NCBI RefSeq assembly: GCF_049310905.1 | Contig: NZ_JBMEMN010000001.1 | Coordinates: forward strand, 186,001-250,000 | DNA length: 64,000 nt | DNA from: Gudongella sp049310905 | Lineage (GTDB): Bacteria > Bacillota > Clostridia > Tissierellales > Tissierellaceae | Reading direction: 5' to 3' | Shown here: positions 25,543 to 34,664 of the stretch, piece by piece | Layout: each line of letters starts with the position of its first letter | Position numbering within the stretch: the stretch's first letter is position 1 | Notes under the pieces: model-generated | Seen by the model: only the letters and a program-made list of their open reading frames with translations | Database searches by the model: none | Told to the model about the DNA's origin: nothing | Translations under genes and position numbers: made by a program

Positions 25543-26508
25543 CTACTCATACTTCCAGCATCTCACTTTGCTCTCATCTACATCAAAAATTGGAGGTTCC
25601 AAGGTCATGCACTTTTCCATCACAAAGTCACATCTGGTCTTGAATCTGCAACCTTCAGTAATCTGACCTGGAGTTGGGACTGAACCCCCTATTGAATGCA
25701 GCTCTTTCCTCTCACCCTCAATACTAGGTATGGACTCCAATAACCCTACAGTGTAAGGATGTCTGGGTGTCTTGAATAAAGTCCTGACATCAGAGTACTC
25801 AACTGCTCTTCCACAGTACATTACCAAAACCTTGTCCGCTACTTCAGCTATAACTCCCATGTCATGTGTTATTAGCAAAACAGCTGTCCCCATCCTATCC
25901 TTCATTCCCTTGATTAAATTTAATATTTGTGCTTGAATGGTTACATCCAAAGCAGTGGTCGGTTCATCAGCAATCAAAATATCAGGCTCACAGGAAAGTG
26001 CCATTGCAATCATAACTCTTTGACGCATTCCACCGCTTAACTGATGTGGATATTGTCTAAGCCTTTTTTCGGCTAAAGGTACTCCCACACTAATTAGCAT
26101 TTGAAGAGATTTAGCCATCGCTTCCTTCTTTGAGAGATTTTTATGTAATATCAATGCTTCAGATAGCTGATTGCCAATAGTATACACAGGATTTAGCGAT
26201 GTCATGGGTTCCTGAAATATCATGGATATACTGTTCCCTCTGATTTGACGTATTTTTTCATCGCTTATCTTCAGTAAATCTGAATCCTTATATAAAATCT
26301 CCCCACCGATTATCTCTCCGGGGGGGTTGGGTATTAGTCTCATGATTGACAAAGCAGTTACACTTTTACCTGATCCTGACTCTCCAACTATTCCAAGAGT
26401 TTCTCCCTCTAAAATACTAAAGCTAAGATTCTCAACTGCCGGTATTTCTTTTTTCCCACTATGAAAGCTGGTGCTTAGATTCCTTACTTCCAGAACATGA
26501 TTTTTCAT
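25543..26508 (-). CDS. Peptide ABC transporter ATP-binding protein (DppD/OppD type)
   Basis: First ATPase of the importer, 321 residues. It shows Walker A GESGSGKSV, signature LSGGMRQRVMIAMAL, Walker B ILIADEPTTALD and the C-terminal oligopeptide motif (GCRFKTRCDFVMEKC). It is the promoter-proximal gene; upstream is a 450-base non-coding stretch. Good GGAGGTTTGG ribosome binding site. Confidence 0.93.
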   Translation of the reverse strand: MKNHVLEVRNLSTSFHSGKKEIPAVENLSFSILEGETLGIVGESGSGKSVTALSIMRLIPNPPGEIIGGEILYKDSDLLKISDEKIRQIRGNSISMIFQEPMTSLNPVYTIGNQLSEALILHKNLSKKEAMAKSLQMLISVGVPLAEKRLRQYPHQLSGGMRQRVMIAMALSCEPDILIADEPTTALDVTIQAQILNLIKGMKDRMGTAVLLITHDMGVIAEVADKVLVMYCGRAVEYSDVRTLFKTPRHPYTVGLLESIPSIEGERKELHSIGGSVPTPGQITEGCRFKTRCDFVMEKCMTLEPPIFDVDESKVRCWKYE

Positions 26509-26908
26509 TCCAAACCTCCATTAGTAGGTCTGAGATATTGTCAAAACCTACCTATTATTACTATAAATGAGTGCATCAAATACATCGTGAGTTTTTATCT
26601 TCAGAAAATGACAACTGAGAGAAAATCCGAATCTCATGAAAACCTTTTATCAACAGCTTTAGGTATGATCTTCATTGGAAGAGGTAACCTTATTGTTTCT
26701 GGGAGGTTAATCGATGTCTGTCTATAGATATTATTTACCCTTAATTCATAGGTTTCTATTATTCTTAGAAGATTATTATCACTATTTTGCTAACAGCAAT
26801 GCTAATCCAATAAAAATTCTACATTAAATTATTATATCATGTTTCAATTTAATTTTCTTAATTATATTACTATTCTGAAAAATACAAAATATTTTAGGTT
26901 ATTCCGCT
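26509..26908 (-). other. Gene-free leader of the peptide transporter operon
   Basis: About 400 bases with no plausible gene. The nearest feature is an imperfect inverted repeat (GTAGGT ... ACCTAC, 26524-26551) between the ribosome binding site and the upstream region; it could be an operator. The TTGACA inside it has no -10 at the right distance. No riboswitch consensus was recognised. Confidence 0.5.
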
Positions 26909-26939
26909 AAAAAACCGTCTTTCCACAAAGGAAAGACGG
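26909..26939 (-). terminator. Terminator of the malic enzyme gene
   Basis: Minus strand: CCGTCTTTCC, loop TTTGT, GGAAAGACGG, then TTTTTTA; 20 bases after the malic enzyme stop. Confidence 0.9.
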
Positions 26940-26958
26940 CATTGGTTTTTATTTGATT

Positions 26959-28140
26959 CTATTTAATTCTAGCTACTCCTGATCTTACTGCAGCTTCAGC
27001 GACTGCTTCTGATACTGCAATGGCAACTCTATCATCGAAAGCCTTAGGAATTATGTATTCCTCAGTCAGTTCTTCATCACTTACAAGACTTGCAATGGCA
27101 TAAGCCGCAGCCAGCTTCATCTCTTCATTTATCTCAGTTGCCCTTACTCTAAATACCCCTTTAAAAATACCTGGAAATGCCAAAACATTGTTTATCTGAT
27201 TTGGGAAATCTGATCTACCCGTTCCCATTACCCTTATTCCACCTGCCAGTGCAATTTCCGGCAAAACCTCTGGTATAGGGTTTGCCATGGCAAATGCAAT
27301 TGAGTTATCATTCATACTTTCAACCATTTCTTTGGTTACAATATCAGGAGCTGAAACTCCGATGAAAATATCAGTTCCCACCATCGCATCTGCCAAGGAA
27401 CCTCTAATATTTGATCCATTAGTTGAAATAGCAATTTCTCTTCTAATTGGATCTAGCTTCTCGTCATCTTTATCCAAAATTCCTCTACTATTGCAAATAA
27501 TTACATCCTTGATGCCTGCATTGACCAGTAGTTTAGCGATAGCAATACCCGCAGCTCCAGCACCACTTATGGCAGCAGTTACATCTTCCATTCTTTTTTC
27601 CACTACCTTTAATCCATTGACTATACCTGCCAATACGACTATAGCTGTACCATGCTGATCATCATGAAAAACTGGAATATTCAATTCTTTTTTCAGCCTT
27701 TCTTCAATTTCAAAGCATCTAGGTGCTGAAATATCCTCGAGGTTTATTCCTCCAAAAGAAGGTGCTATTTGCTTGACTGTCTCCACTATGGTATCAGTGT
27801 CCTGACTTTCAAGACATATGGGAAATGCATCGATATTCGCAAAAGTCTTAAAAAGTACTGCTTTGCCCTCCATTACAGGCAGCCCGGCTAAAGAGCCTAT
27901 ATTTCCAAGACCCAAGACAGCAGACCCATCAGTTACTACGGCAACCATGTTTCCCTTGCTTGTATATTCGTAAACCAATTCGGGATTAGCTTCAATATCC
28001 TTGCAAGGTTCAGCTACTCCCGGAGTGTATGCTAGACTTAGATCCTTACCGTTTTCCACTTTTACTTTGCTAACCACCTCCAACTTCCCTTTATTATCTC
28101 TGTGCAATTTGAGTGCTTCTTCTCTTAAATTCAAATGCAA
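26959..28140 (-). CDS. NAD(P)-dependent malic enzyme
   Basis: Oxidative decarboxylation of malate to pyruvate. The 393-residue short form shows the malic enzyme domain (DGSAVLGLGNIG, FHDDQHGTAIV) and a Rossmann nucleotide-binding domain (AISGAGAAGIAIAKLLV). There is no phosphotransacetylase extension. The start is TTG at 28140 or 28134; both have a possible ribosome binding site. It lies 100 bases after the fumarase subunits, so malate made from fumarate can go to pyruvate, as in amino acid fermenters. Confidence 0.93.
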   Translation of the reverse strand: MHLNLREEALKLHRDNKGKLEVVSKVKVENGKDLSLAYTPGVAEPCKDIEANPELVYEYTSKGNMVAVVTDGSAVLGLGNIGSLAGLPVMEGKAVLFKTFANIDAFPICLESQDTDTIVETVKQIAPSFGGINLEDISAPRCFEIEERLKKELNIPVFHDDQHGTAIVVLAGIVNGLKVVEKRMEDVTAAISGAGAAGIAIAKLLVNAGIKDVIICNSRGILDKDDEKLDPIRREIAISTNGSNIRGSLADAMVGTDIFIGVSAPDIVTKEMVESMNDNSIAFAMANPIPEVLPEIALAGGIRVMGTGRSDFPNQINNVLAFPGIFKGVFRVRATEINEEMKLAAAYAIASLVSDEELTEEYIIPKAFDDRVAIAVSEAVAEAAVRSGVARIK

Positions 28141-28241
28141 TCACCTACTCCTTTTAAAGTAAACATCTTCTTCGATTAAATCTACCTCATTGTTGTATTC
28201 ACCAGGATATTTAACTATCTATTTGGTCTATAACTGGTTAT

Positions 28242-28787
28242 TCAAATCTTTTGATACTTTGCAATGCCTTCTTCCTGAAGAATACGTCCTTTTGTATCGA
28301 TACCCACTATCACCTTTAAATTCTCAACATATAGTTCTTTAATTGATTCTGGCCCTAAATCCTCATAAGCAATTTCTCTAGCTTCCTTAACTTTTCTGGC
28401 CATAATTGCTGCAGCACCACCTATTCCCAGAAGATATACTGCCTTGTATTTCTTCATTAAAGGTGGGATATAATCAGATCTATCACCCTTTCCAATCATG
28501 GCAATAAGTCCTTCTTTTAATAAAGTCTCAACATATGGGTCCATTCTAACGCTTGTTGTGGGACCTATTGAACCAATCGACTTATCTGGAGGAGCCGGAC
28601 ATGGAGCAGCGTAAAATATAGTCTGATTTTCTAGCTCTATCGGCAGTTTTTCTTCTCTTTCTATGGCTTCAACCATCCTTTTATGTGCAGCGTCTCTAGC
28701 TGTATATATGTATCCTGTAAGTTCCAGTACATCTCCTATGTTGAGTTCTTCGACAAACTCTGTCGTCAATGGAAGATTAGCTTTCAT
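28242..28787 (-). CDS. fumB: Class I fumarate hydratase, beta subunit
   Basis: C-terminal half of class I, iron-sulphur fumarase, here a separate 181-residue subunit. It carries the conserved GPTTSVRMDPYVETLL and the KEARE motif region (GIGGAAAIMARKV). The upstream gene is the alpha subunit, with 24 bases between. Class I fumarase (or a related L-tartrate dehydratase) converts fumarate to malate; the pair next to malic enzyme favours fumarase. Confidence 0.92.
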   Translation of the reverse strand: MKANLPLTTEFVEELNIGDVLELTGYIYTARDAAHKRMVEAIEREEKLPIELENQTIFYAAPCPAPPDKSIGSIGPTTSVRMDPYVETLLKEGLIAMIGKGDRSDYIPPLMKKYKAVYLLGIGGAAAIMARKVKEAREIAYEDLGPESIKELYVENLKVIVGIDTKGRILQEEGIAKYQKI

Positions 28788-28811
28788 TTTTAACGCTCCT
28801 TGTATTTTTTA

Positions 28812-29660
28812 TCATATGGTTTCTGTTGCATGTCTACTGGAATTGCATTGTATGTTCACCGAAACAGGCAAGCTTGCTATATGGCATGGGAAAGTTTCGA
28901 TATTTACATCTAATGCAGTTACCCTACCACCTAATCCCAATGGTCCAATACCTGTTTTGTTGATTTCCTCCAAAAGTTCCAGCTCTAGTTTCATTAAGTG
29001 TCCTGCCTTGTTTGCCTCACCCAAAGGTCTCTGAAGTGCCTTCTTTGATAACCAGGCAGCATGATCCATAGTTCCGCCTATTCCTACTCCAACAATCAGT
29101 GGAGGACATGCCTTGCCACCTGCTAGTTTTATTGTTTCCAATACAAACTTCTTAATACCTTCAGAACCATCAGCCGGAGTTAACATTTTTAATCTACTCA
29201 TGTTTTCACTACCAGCTCCCTTAGGCATGACAACAATTTTTACCTTATCACCTTCAACGATATCCGTCCTGATAACTGCAGGAGTATTGTCACCAGTGTT
29301 TTCTCTAATGAGAGGATCCCCGACAACAGATTTCCTTAGATAACCTTCTCCATATCCTTGTCTTACTCCTTCATTTACAGCATCATTTAAATACATACCT
29401 TCCCAAACTACTCCCTGACCTATTTCCATATGCACAAACGTAATTCCTGTATCCTGACAGCAAGCTATCTGATTTTCCTTTGCGTACTCAGCATTGTGAA
29501 TCAATTCATCAAGTACTTCCTTACCTAATTTTGATTCTTCCTCCTCAAAGGACTCTTTCAATTTATCGACTAATTCAATTTCTAATTCATAGCAAGCTTT
29601 CTTGCATAGATCTTTGATTATAGGTATAAGATCATCTGTTTGTATTTTCCTCATTTCCAA
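28812..29660 (-). CDS. fumA: Class I fumarate hydratase, alpha subunit
   Basis: N-terminal half of the oxygen-sensitive [4Fe-4S] fumarase, 282 residues. Cluster cysteines are visible in ACCQDTG (about residue 67-73), in GGKACPPLIVG (about 180) and in CNSSRHA at the end. It is followed by the beta subunit. RBS GGAGG precedes the ATG. A perfect TATAAT lies about 50 bases upstream (29705-29710, minus strand), but the -35 is poor. Confidence 0.93.
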   Translation of the reverse strand: MEMRKIQTDDLIPIIKDLCKKACYELEIELVDKLKESFEEEESKLGKEVLDELIHNAEYAKENQIACCQDTGITFVHMEIGQGVVWEGMYLNDAVNEGVRQGYGEGYLRKSVVGDPLIRENTGDNTPAVIRTDIVEGDKVKIVVMPKGAGSENMSRLKMLTPADGSEGIKKFVLETIKLAGGKACPPLIVGVGIGGTMDHAAWLSKKALQRPLGEANKAGHLMKLELELLEEINKTGIGPLGLGGRVTALDVNIETFPCHIASLPVSVNIQCNSSRHATETI

Positions 29661-29732
29661 GCCTCCTATATGGTTACTTGTAATTATAGATAGCTACCTT
29701 CATATTATAATACTTTTTAACAAAATAAAACA

Positions 29733-29763
29733 GACATACCGCTCCAAGGACTAGTGGTATGTC
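29733..29763 (-). terminator. Terminator of the aldolase gene
   Basis: Inverted repeat GACATACC...GGTATGTC with inner pairs and a loop, followed on the minus strand by TGTTTTATTTT. It separates the aldolase from the fumarase genes. Confidence 0.75.
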
Positions 29764-29862
29764 CGTTAAACTTAATTTTTAAGCTCTATTTCTCATTTAA
29801 GAAACCCATCAATATAACCGGTGAATCACAGGTACAATTTAAATCTTCGCTTGTTCTGACTC

Positions 29863-30750
29863 TTAGGCAATCGATGCATCAAATATCTCAGTGATAGAAT
29901 TGCTGAGCATATCATTGAATTCTTCATCACTTTGATCAACACTTAAACCCTCCACCAGCGCCCTTGAAAAGCTGGCAATCAAGCCTGGGTTGTTGTAAAG
30001 GAGTCTAACAGCTTCTTCTCTACTGTAGCCACCTGATAATGCAACTACACGCATAACTTTTGGATGTTCTATCAATTCAGTATAAAAACCAGGCTCGCTT
30101 GGTAATGAAAGTTTTAACATAACCTCCTTGCCTTCGGAAAGTGCCTCCAGGTGCTCCAAAATTTCTTTCTTGAGTATCTCTTCAGATTCTCTTTTATCCT
30201 CACTGTGAATATCAACTTCCGGTTCCAGGATTGGAACCAAGCCCTTTGCCATTATTTGATTCCCAATTTCAAATTGTTGCTGAACAATCCTCTTAATCGA
30301 TTCTGGATTGGCTTTTTTAATCACCGATCTCATTTTGGTGCCAAAAATATTTTTCTCGACTGCCCGATCCAGTAACTCTCGCAGCTCTGGAATTGGTTTC
30401 ATAAGCTGGACTCCATCCTTTTCATCCGCCAAACCCTTGTCAACCTTAAGAATTGGAACTACTCCCTTTTTCTCCCACAGATAATCCGCCGTAAACATGC
30501 CTTCCACCTTTCGGTCCATAGTCTGTTCAAACAGAATAGCTGCCAATATATGTTTTGAGTTAAAGCCTGGACTTGTTATGATCCTAGTTCTCATTTCATG
30601 CACCAAATCAAACATTTCTTCATCGTTGTCATACTTGTCTTCAGTTACTCCATAGCCCAAAAGTGCCTTTGGCGTACTTCCGCCACTCTGGTCAAGCGCA
30701 GCTACAAAACCCTTGCCATTCTTCATGATGTATCTTTGTTTATCATTCAT
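29863..30750 (-). CDS. fda: Class I fructose-bisphosphate aldolase
   Basis: Cleaves fructose 1,6-bisphosphate by a Schiff base. The 295-residue protein starts with the conserved KNGKGFVAALDQSGGSTPKA and matches the class I aldolase found in Staphylococcus and some Clostridia. Schiff-base lysine region is consistent with KLSLPSEPGFY at about 210 and the glycine-rich phosphate site ALSGGYSREEA. The gene has its own terminator and a 185-base upstream region; it is a single-gene unit. Confidence 0.9.
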   Translation of the reverse strand: MNDKQRYIMKNGKGFVAALDQSGGSTPKALLGYGVTEDKYDNDEEMFDLVHEMRTRIITSPGFNSKHILAAILFEQTMDRKVEGMFTADYLWEKKGVVPILKVDKGLADEKDGVQLMKPIPELRELLDRAVEKNIFGTKMRSVIKKANPESIKRIVQQQFEIGNQIMAKGLVPILEPEVDIHSEDKRESEEILKKEILEHLEALSEGKEVMLKLSLPSEPGFYTELIEHPKVMRVVALSGGYSREEAVRLLYNNPGLIASFSRALVEGLSVDQSDEEFNDMLSNSITEIFDASIA

Positions 30751-30887
30751 AATTAGACCTCCAATGTACCGATACTCTAGTATTATCTATCTATTTCCAC
30801 TTTTATATTTATACCCGTAATGTATGAATATACTCTTTTGTATGATTCCTCCATCAGAAGCACTTCCTAAATATTTTGTATAAAGAA

Positions 30888-30920
30888 ATTCAGACTACTG
30901 AAATTTACAGTAGCCTGAAT
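30888..30920 (-). terminator. Terminator of the hutD gene
   Basis: ATTCAGGCTACTG and its near-complement (13 bp, one wobble) with a 7-base loop, followed by TTCTTTAT; it ends the gltS-ftcD-fchA-hutD unit. Confidence 0.7.
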
Positions 30921-30935
30921 CATTAGCTGATAAAA

Positions 30936-31523
30936 TTATTTGATTTTTTTATTATCTATTGAAAACTCAGTTAATACAATTGGTGCTCCAGCACTCCTGA
31001 TTTTAATCCTTTCTTCCTGGTCAATTTCAAGAACAAGAAGTGAGAATCCTTCAATCTCCCTTATATATGCGTCAGCAAGCTCAATCATAAAGTCCTCTGT
31101 TGAAAAAAGAGTCGTAACTTCTGAAGCCTTAATATTATAGTCGTCACCATTATTTAGAATCTGCATCTTGGCAAGACTACCATTTTTTACGATAAAGTTG
31201 TAATCTCTGCAGTCTAGAGAATTCTCTGAGTATGTTTCCCAGGATCCATCAAAGTATTCCACCTCAAACTTGTCCAGCTCCCTACTGTAGAGACCCTTGT
31301 GAAAAACGCTGAGTCTTCCCTCCAAGGGAAGAATATACCTTTGATATCCACTGAAATCCGAGAATTTTGATTCAGTGCCAGTAAATGTAGCCGATGAAAT
31401 TCTCCACAGGAAATCCCTCTCAGAAAAATTTGCATCCTCCGGATAGATTGTCAACTGAGTTGTTTCACCACCAGCCCATTTTGTCTTAATGAATTCTTCT
31501 TTAGTGATTATTTTTTCTTTCAT
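30936..31523 (-). CDS. hutD: HutD family protein
   Basis: A 195-residue cupin-like protein of the HutD/Ves family (WAGGETTQLTIYPEDANFSE, FLWRISSATFTG, FSDFSGYQRYILPLEG). HutD is linked to histidine utilisation, where it is thought to bind formiminoglutamate or urocanate; the exact action is not settled. It is the last gene of the ftcD-fchA-hutD block and starts 38 bases after fchA, consistent with that role. Confidence 0.88.
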   Translation of the reverse strand: MKEKIITKEEFIKTKWAGGETTQLTIYPEDANFSERDFLWRISSATFTGTESKFSDFSGYQRYILPLEGRLSVFHKGLYSRELDKFEVEYFDGSWETYSENSLDCRDYNFIVKNGSLAKMQILNNGDDYNIKASEVTTLFSTEDFMIELADAYIREIEGFSLLVLEIDQEERIKIRSAGAPIVLTEFSIDNKKIK

Positions 31524-31560
31524 ATCAACACCTTGCCCTTAACTATTTATAAAAAATCTA

Positions 31561-32124
31561 TTAGTCTATTTTAAGATCCTTAATTGCCTTGTTAAACTCA
31601 TGAATCTTTGCTTCATCCTTGACTAGGGGAAGATTTGCCTCAATGTTTAGAATACATCCATTTGTTCCGTCCTTGGCCAGCTCATAACCGATTACCAAAT
31701 CAGAATTGCAGTTTGGATTTGACTTTCCATCAAGCTCAATACCTATTTCATATACTCTTCTGCAAAGCTTTGCATTTTCCATCGGTGCAGTTGCTCCAAC
31801 TACTCCAGCATTGGCAATAGCTTTTTTTCTCTCTTCCTTCTCTTCATCTGTCTCTTTGGGAAGCTTGAATGCATCAATTATTACACCGTATGCATTAGCA
31901 TCATCTACAATACCAGTCAATAACCTGTCTCTGATATCCTCAAGCTCCTTGGCTATTTCCAACTGTCTCTCAGGTGCAATCCCGTAATCCTTCTTTGTCG
32001 AAAGCTTACAAACCATCCCAATCAATCCACAGGCCAAAGCCCCTGATAATGCTGAAGCACTTCCACCTCCAACTGTAACATCATCTGTATCCAGTATCAG
32101 TTCCATTATATCTTTGTAATCCAT
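31561..32124 (-). CDS. fchA: Formimidotetrahydrofolate cyclodeaminase
   Basis: Converts formimino-tetrahydrofolate to methenyl-tetrahydrofolate and ammonia. The 187-residue protein has the family start (VTVGGGSASALSGALACGLIGMV, cited in part) and PKETDEEKEERKKAI. In clostridia the two activities (FtcD and FchA) are separate proteins, as here. A hairpin with T-run lies just upstream of the gene and may reduce its expression relative to ftcD. Confidence 0.92.
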   Translation of the reverse strand: MDYKDIMELILDTDDVTVGGGSASALSGALACGLIGMVCKLSTKKDYGIAPERQLEIAKELEDIRDRLLTGIVDDANAYGVIIDAFKLPKETDEEKEERKKAIANAGVVGATAPMENAKLCRRVYEIGIELDGKSNPNCNSDLVIGYELAKDGTNGCILNIEANLPLVKDEAKIHEFNKAIKDLKID

Positions 32125-32163
32125 TTTATGCCTCCTATATATTTTTTTGTCTTAGGCCCTTTA

Positions 32164-32191
32164 AAAATAGGCTCGCACATGTGCGAGCCTA
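32164..32191 (-). terminator. Intercistronic hairpin between ftcD and fchA
   Basis: A perfect 12-bp palindrome (TAGGCTCGCACA and its complement) followed on the minus strand by TTTTTAAA. It looks like a rho-independent terminator within the operon and may give partial termination, so fchA-hutD would be made at a lower level. Confidence 0.78.
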
Positions 32192-32214
32192 AAAGCCGTA
32201 AAGCTCAATGTTTC

Positions 32215-33114
32215 TTATTGTTCATCCAACAATCTTTTCTCTAGAATCTGATCAATACCAAAGTTCTCAATTTGCAGATAGTACTCAGCAACATCAAGAA
32301 GAGATTTCATTGGAATTGTTCCGATAACCTCACTGCCTACTACATTGACGCCATATCTCCTTGCTTCCATTTTAACCATTTCAAAAGCCTGGTATACTGA
32401 AGTCTTTTCGTAGTTAACAAGATTCATTGAAACCTGAGTCTGATTTCTTTCTTCAAGCTTAAGACCGATACCCTTAACAAATCTAAGTCCACCACCGATA
32501 TGTCTAACCTTCTTAGCAATTGCATTTGCAATTTCAACATCAGGAGTGTCAAGGTTAATATTGAAAGCCACTAGAGGAACTCTTGCACCTACAGCAGTAC
32601 AACCACTCTTAGCATTCATTTCCTGTGGTCCGAAGTCAGGCTTCCACTCCTCTTCCTTGATCTTGTCAAAGAATCCTTCGTACTGGCCTTTTCTTACCTT
32701 TGCAAGATTTTGTCTTTCAGGCTTTGATGCTGAATCTTCATATAGATAAACTGGTATTCCCCAGCTTCCAATTTCAGCTCCTACTTCATTTGCAACTTCC
32801 CTGCACTCGTCAATTGTAACATTTGATACCGGAGTGAATGGAATAACATCTGTAGCTCCCATTCTAGGATGAGCGCCTTCATGCTTTGACATGTCTATAA
32901 GCTCAGCAGCTTTTTTTGCAGTATTGATTGCAGCTTCCTTTATCTTTTCAGGAGAACCGATCATGGTAAGAACTGTTCTGTTGTGATCCTTGTCGGATGA
33001 ATAGTCAAGAATTGTTATACCTTCAATCTTTCTGACCTCATCTATAATTTTCTCAACTAAAGCTTCGTCTCTACCCTCACTGAAATTTGGTACACATTCC
33101 ATTAATTTTCTCAT
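32215..33114 (-). CDS. ftcD: Glutamate formimidoyltransferase
   Basis: Transfers the formimino group of formiminoglutamate to tetrahydrofolate, giving glutamate. The 299-residue protein shows DHNRTVLTMIG and SKHEGAHPRMGATDVIPF, the conserved region around the catalytic His, in a two-domain form without the cyclodeaminase fusion. Start at 33114 (MRKLMECVPNF) because GGAGG lies just upstream; the ORF continues four codons further. A shortened homologue lies at 38741-39121. Confidence 0.94.
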   Translation of the reverse strand: MRKLMECVPNFSEGRDEALVEKIIDEVRKIEGITILDYSSDKDHNRTVLTMIGSPEKIKEAAINTAKKAAELIDMSKHEGAHPRMGATDVIPFTPVSNVTIDECREVANEVGAEIGSWGIPVYLYEDSASKPERQNLAKVRKGQYEGFFDKIKEEEWKPDFGPQEMNAKSGCTAVGARVPLVAFNINLDTPDVEIANAIAKKVRHIGGGLRFVKGIGLKLEERNQTQVSMNLVNYEKTSVYQAFEMVKMEARRYGVNVVGSEVIGTIPMKSLLDVAEYYLQIENFGIDQILEKRLLDEQ

Positions 33115-33171
33115 AACAACCTCCAATTATTTTCTAGAAGTAAAATACTCTCTACTTATAATCTAATTGAT

Positions 33172-34410
33172 TTACATCAAGTTTTCAACAAAGGTTTTTA
33201 TAAACCATATTGTTTGTGGCTGGTAAATAACATCCACAAGGAAAGCTCCAACTATTGGTACAATCATCATGGCCTTTCTACTCATTCCATATTTTTCGTT
33301 TACTGCAGTCATGTTGACTATCGCTGAAGGAGTCGCTCCAAGACCGTGACCACAAAGACCTGCACACATAACAGCTGCATCATAGTTCTTACCAAGGATT
33401 CTGAAGACTACAAAGTATGCCAGAAGTGAAACCAACAGTACCTGTGACATAACTACAATAAACACTCCACCAATCAGTCCTGACAGCTCCCAAAGCTTCA
33501 GTGTCATAAGAGCCAGTGACAAGTAGATGTTAAGGGTAACATTTCCGATTTCATCAACCAATCCAAAGTCGAATCTGTACATATGCAATTTTTCATTTAT
33601 GTTTCTGACAATAACTGCTACAAACATTGCACCTACGTATGTAGGGAATCCCATGTTAATCAGATTACCGATCCAGCCTGCTATTATTGTACCAAAGGCC
33701 ATGCATATAAAAATCACAGATACATTCTTCATAATATCAAGTGAGCTTAGCTTTTCTCCTGTAGCGACGTTGATATCAGTAACGGATGCATCAAATATTG
33801 AATCTTCATCAGGGGTAAGATTGTTTTTTACGATCAATCTTCTACCCAGTGGTCCACCGATTAGAACCGCAGAAATAAGACCGAATGTCGCTGCCGCAGC
33901 TCCAACAAGAGGTCCAGCCTCATAGCCCATCTCTCCAAATGTAGTACCATAGGAAAGAGCTGCTCCGTGACCGCCTATCATGGAAATGGCACTTGCCAAA
34001 AGCGCATACGGTGCCTCCAAATTCAATACCATTGAAAGTCCTATCCCCAAAGTATTCTGAAGTATTGATACAACACCGGCGATTAGCCAGTAAACAATAA
34101 GTAGTTTTCCTCCCTTTACAAGAAGCTTGTAGCTGGCTCCAAGACCAACAGTTGTAAAGAAGGCAAGCATAAATGTATTTTGGAATATGTTGTCAAAGCT
34201 AAATGAAAATGCTCCAGTCAAGTAACCTATCCAAGTGACAAACATGAATATGAATCCCCCGATAACAGGTGCAGGTATACAATACTTGTCCAAAAGAGTT
34301 ACCTTGTTTTTCACGAAATACCCTAAAAGCAATAGTGACGCAGCAAAAGCCAAAGTGACCGCCGAGTTTACATTAATCGTCGTAATACCATCAATAAGTT
34401 CAAAGTTCAT
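33172..34410 (-). CDS. gltS: Sodium/glutamate symporter
   Basis: Integral membrane protein of 412 residues, about ten membrane segments, of the GltS family: conserved CAGLCGHGLGATPSAIVNM and FMLAFFTTVGLGASYKLL. It imports (or exports) glutamate with Na+. Good AGGAGG ribosome binding site and a sigma-54 promoter about 115 bases upstream. First gene of gltS-ftcD-fchA-hutD, so glutamate transport is coupled to histidine-derived formiminoglutamate processing. Confidence 0.94.
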   Translation of the reverse strand: MNFELIDGITTINVNSAVTLAFAASLLLLGYFVKNKVTLLDKYCIPAPVIGGFIFMFVTWIGYLTGAFSFSFDNIFQNTFMLAFFTTVGLGASYKLLVKGGKLLIVYWLIAGVVSILQNTLGIGLSMVLNLEAPYALLASAISMIGGHGAALSYGTTFGEMGYEAGPLVGAAAATFGLISAVLIGGPLGRRLIVKNNLTPDEDSIFDASVTDINVATGEKLSSLDIMKNVSVIFICMAFGTIIAGWIGNLINMGFPTYVGAMFVAVIVRNINEKLHMYRFDFGLVDEIGNVTLNIYLSLALMTLKLWELSGLIGGVFIVVMSQVLLVSLLAYFVVFRILGKNYDAAVMCAGLCGHGLGATPSAIVNMTAVNEKYGMSRKAMMIVPIVGAFLVDVIYQPQTIWFIKTFVENLM

Positions 34411-34524
34411 GACATCCTCCTAATTTTCGATTTTTATAGTAGTATGTATTCGTACAAAACGACTTCCCTCTTCCCTCCTTGTCTTTAATTAGCTAAATAT
34501 TAAATAATTTCGCACTTAACTAAT

Positions 34525-34541
34525 TGCAAGAGCCATGCCAA
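34525..34541 (-). promoter_or_regulatory. Sigma-54 (-24/-12) promoter of gltS
   Basis: The minus strand reads TTGGCATGGCTCTTGCA: GG at -24 and GC at -12 exactly 10 bases apart, matching the consensus TTGGCACGNNNNTTGCA at all but one position. The gltS start lies about 115 bases downstream. The sigma-54-type response regulator gene sits immediately upstream. The motif TGCACGGTGCA (34638-34648), about 100 bases upstream and inside the terminator stem of the regulator gene, could be its enhancer site. Confidence 0.88.
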
Positions 34542-34617
34542 GTAATTTTTTAACTATATTATGTGTATATTGCTAGTTTATAGCAGAGACAGGAAAAACA
34601 AATATTGAAATTATACA

Positions 34618-34664
34618 TAAAACAACCCTGCAAAATTTGCACGGTGCAGATTTTGCAGGGTTGT
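34618..34664 (-). terminator. Terminator of the two-component operon
   Basis: A long near-perfect hairpin (ACAACCCTGCAAAAT...ATTTTGCAGGGTTGT with TGCA inner arms) followed on the minus strand by TTTTATG. It ends the response-regulator gene and lies about 80 bases upstream of the gltS sigma-54 promoter. Confidence 0.88.

Noticed and set aside
26539..26544. TTGACA upstream of the peptide transporter as a -35
   Set aside because: No -10 at 16-18 bases; it would also place the start too close to the ribosome binding site.
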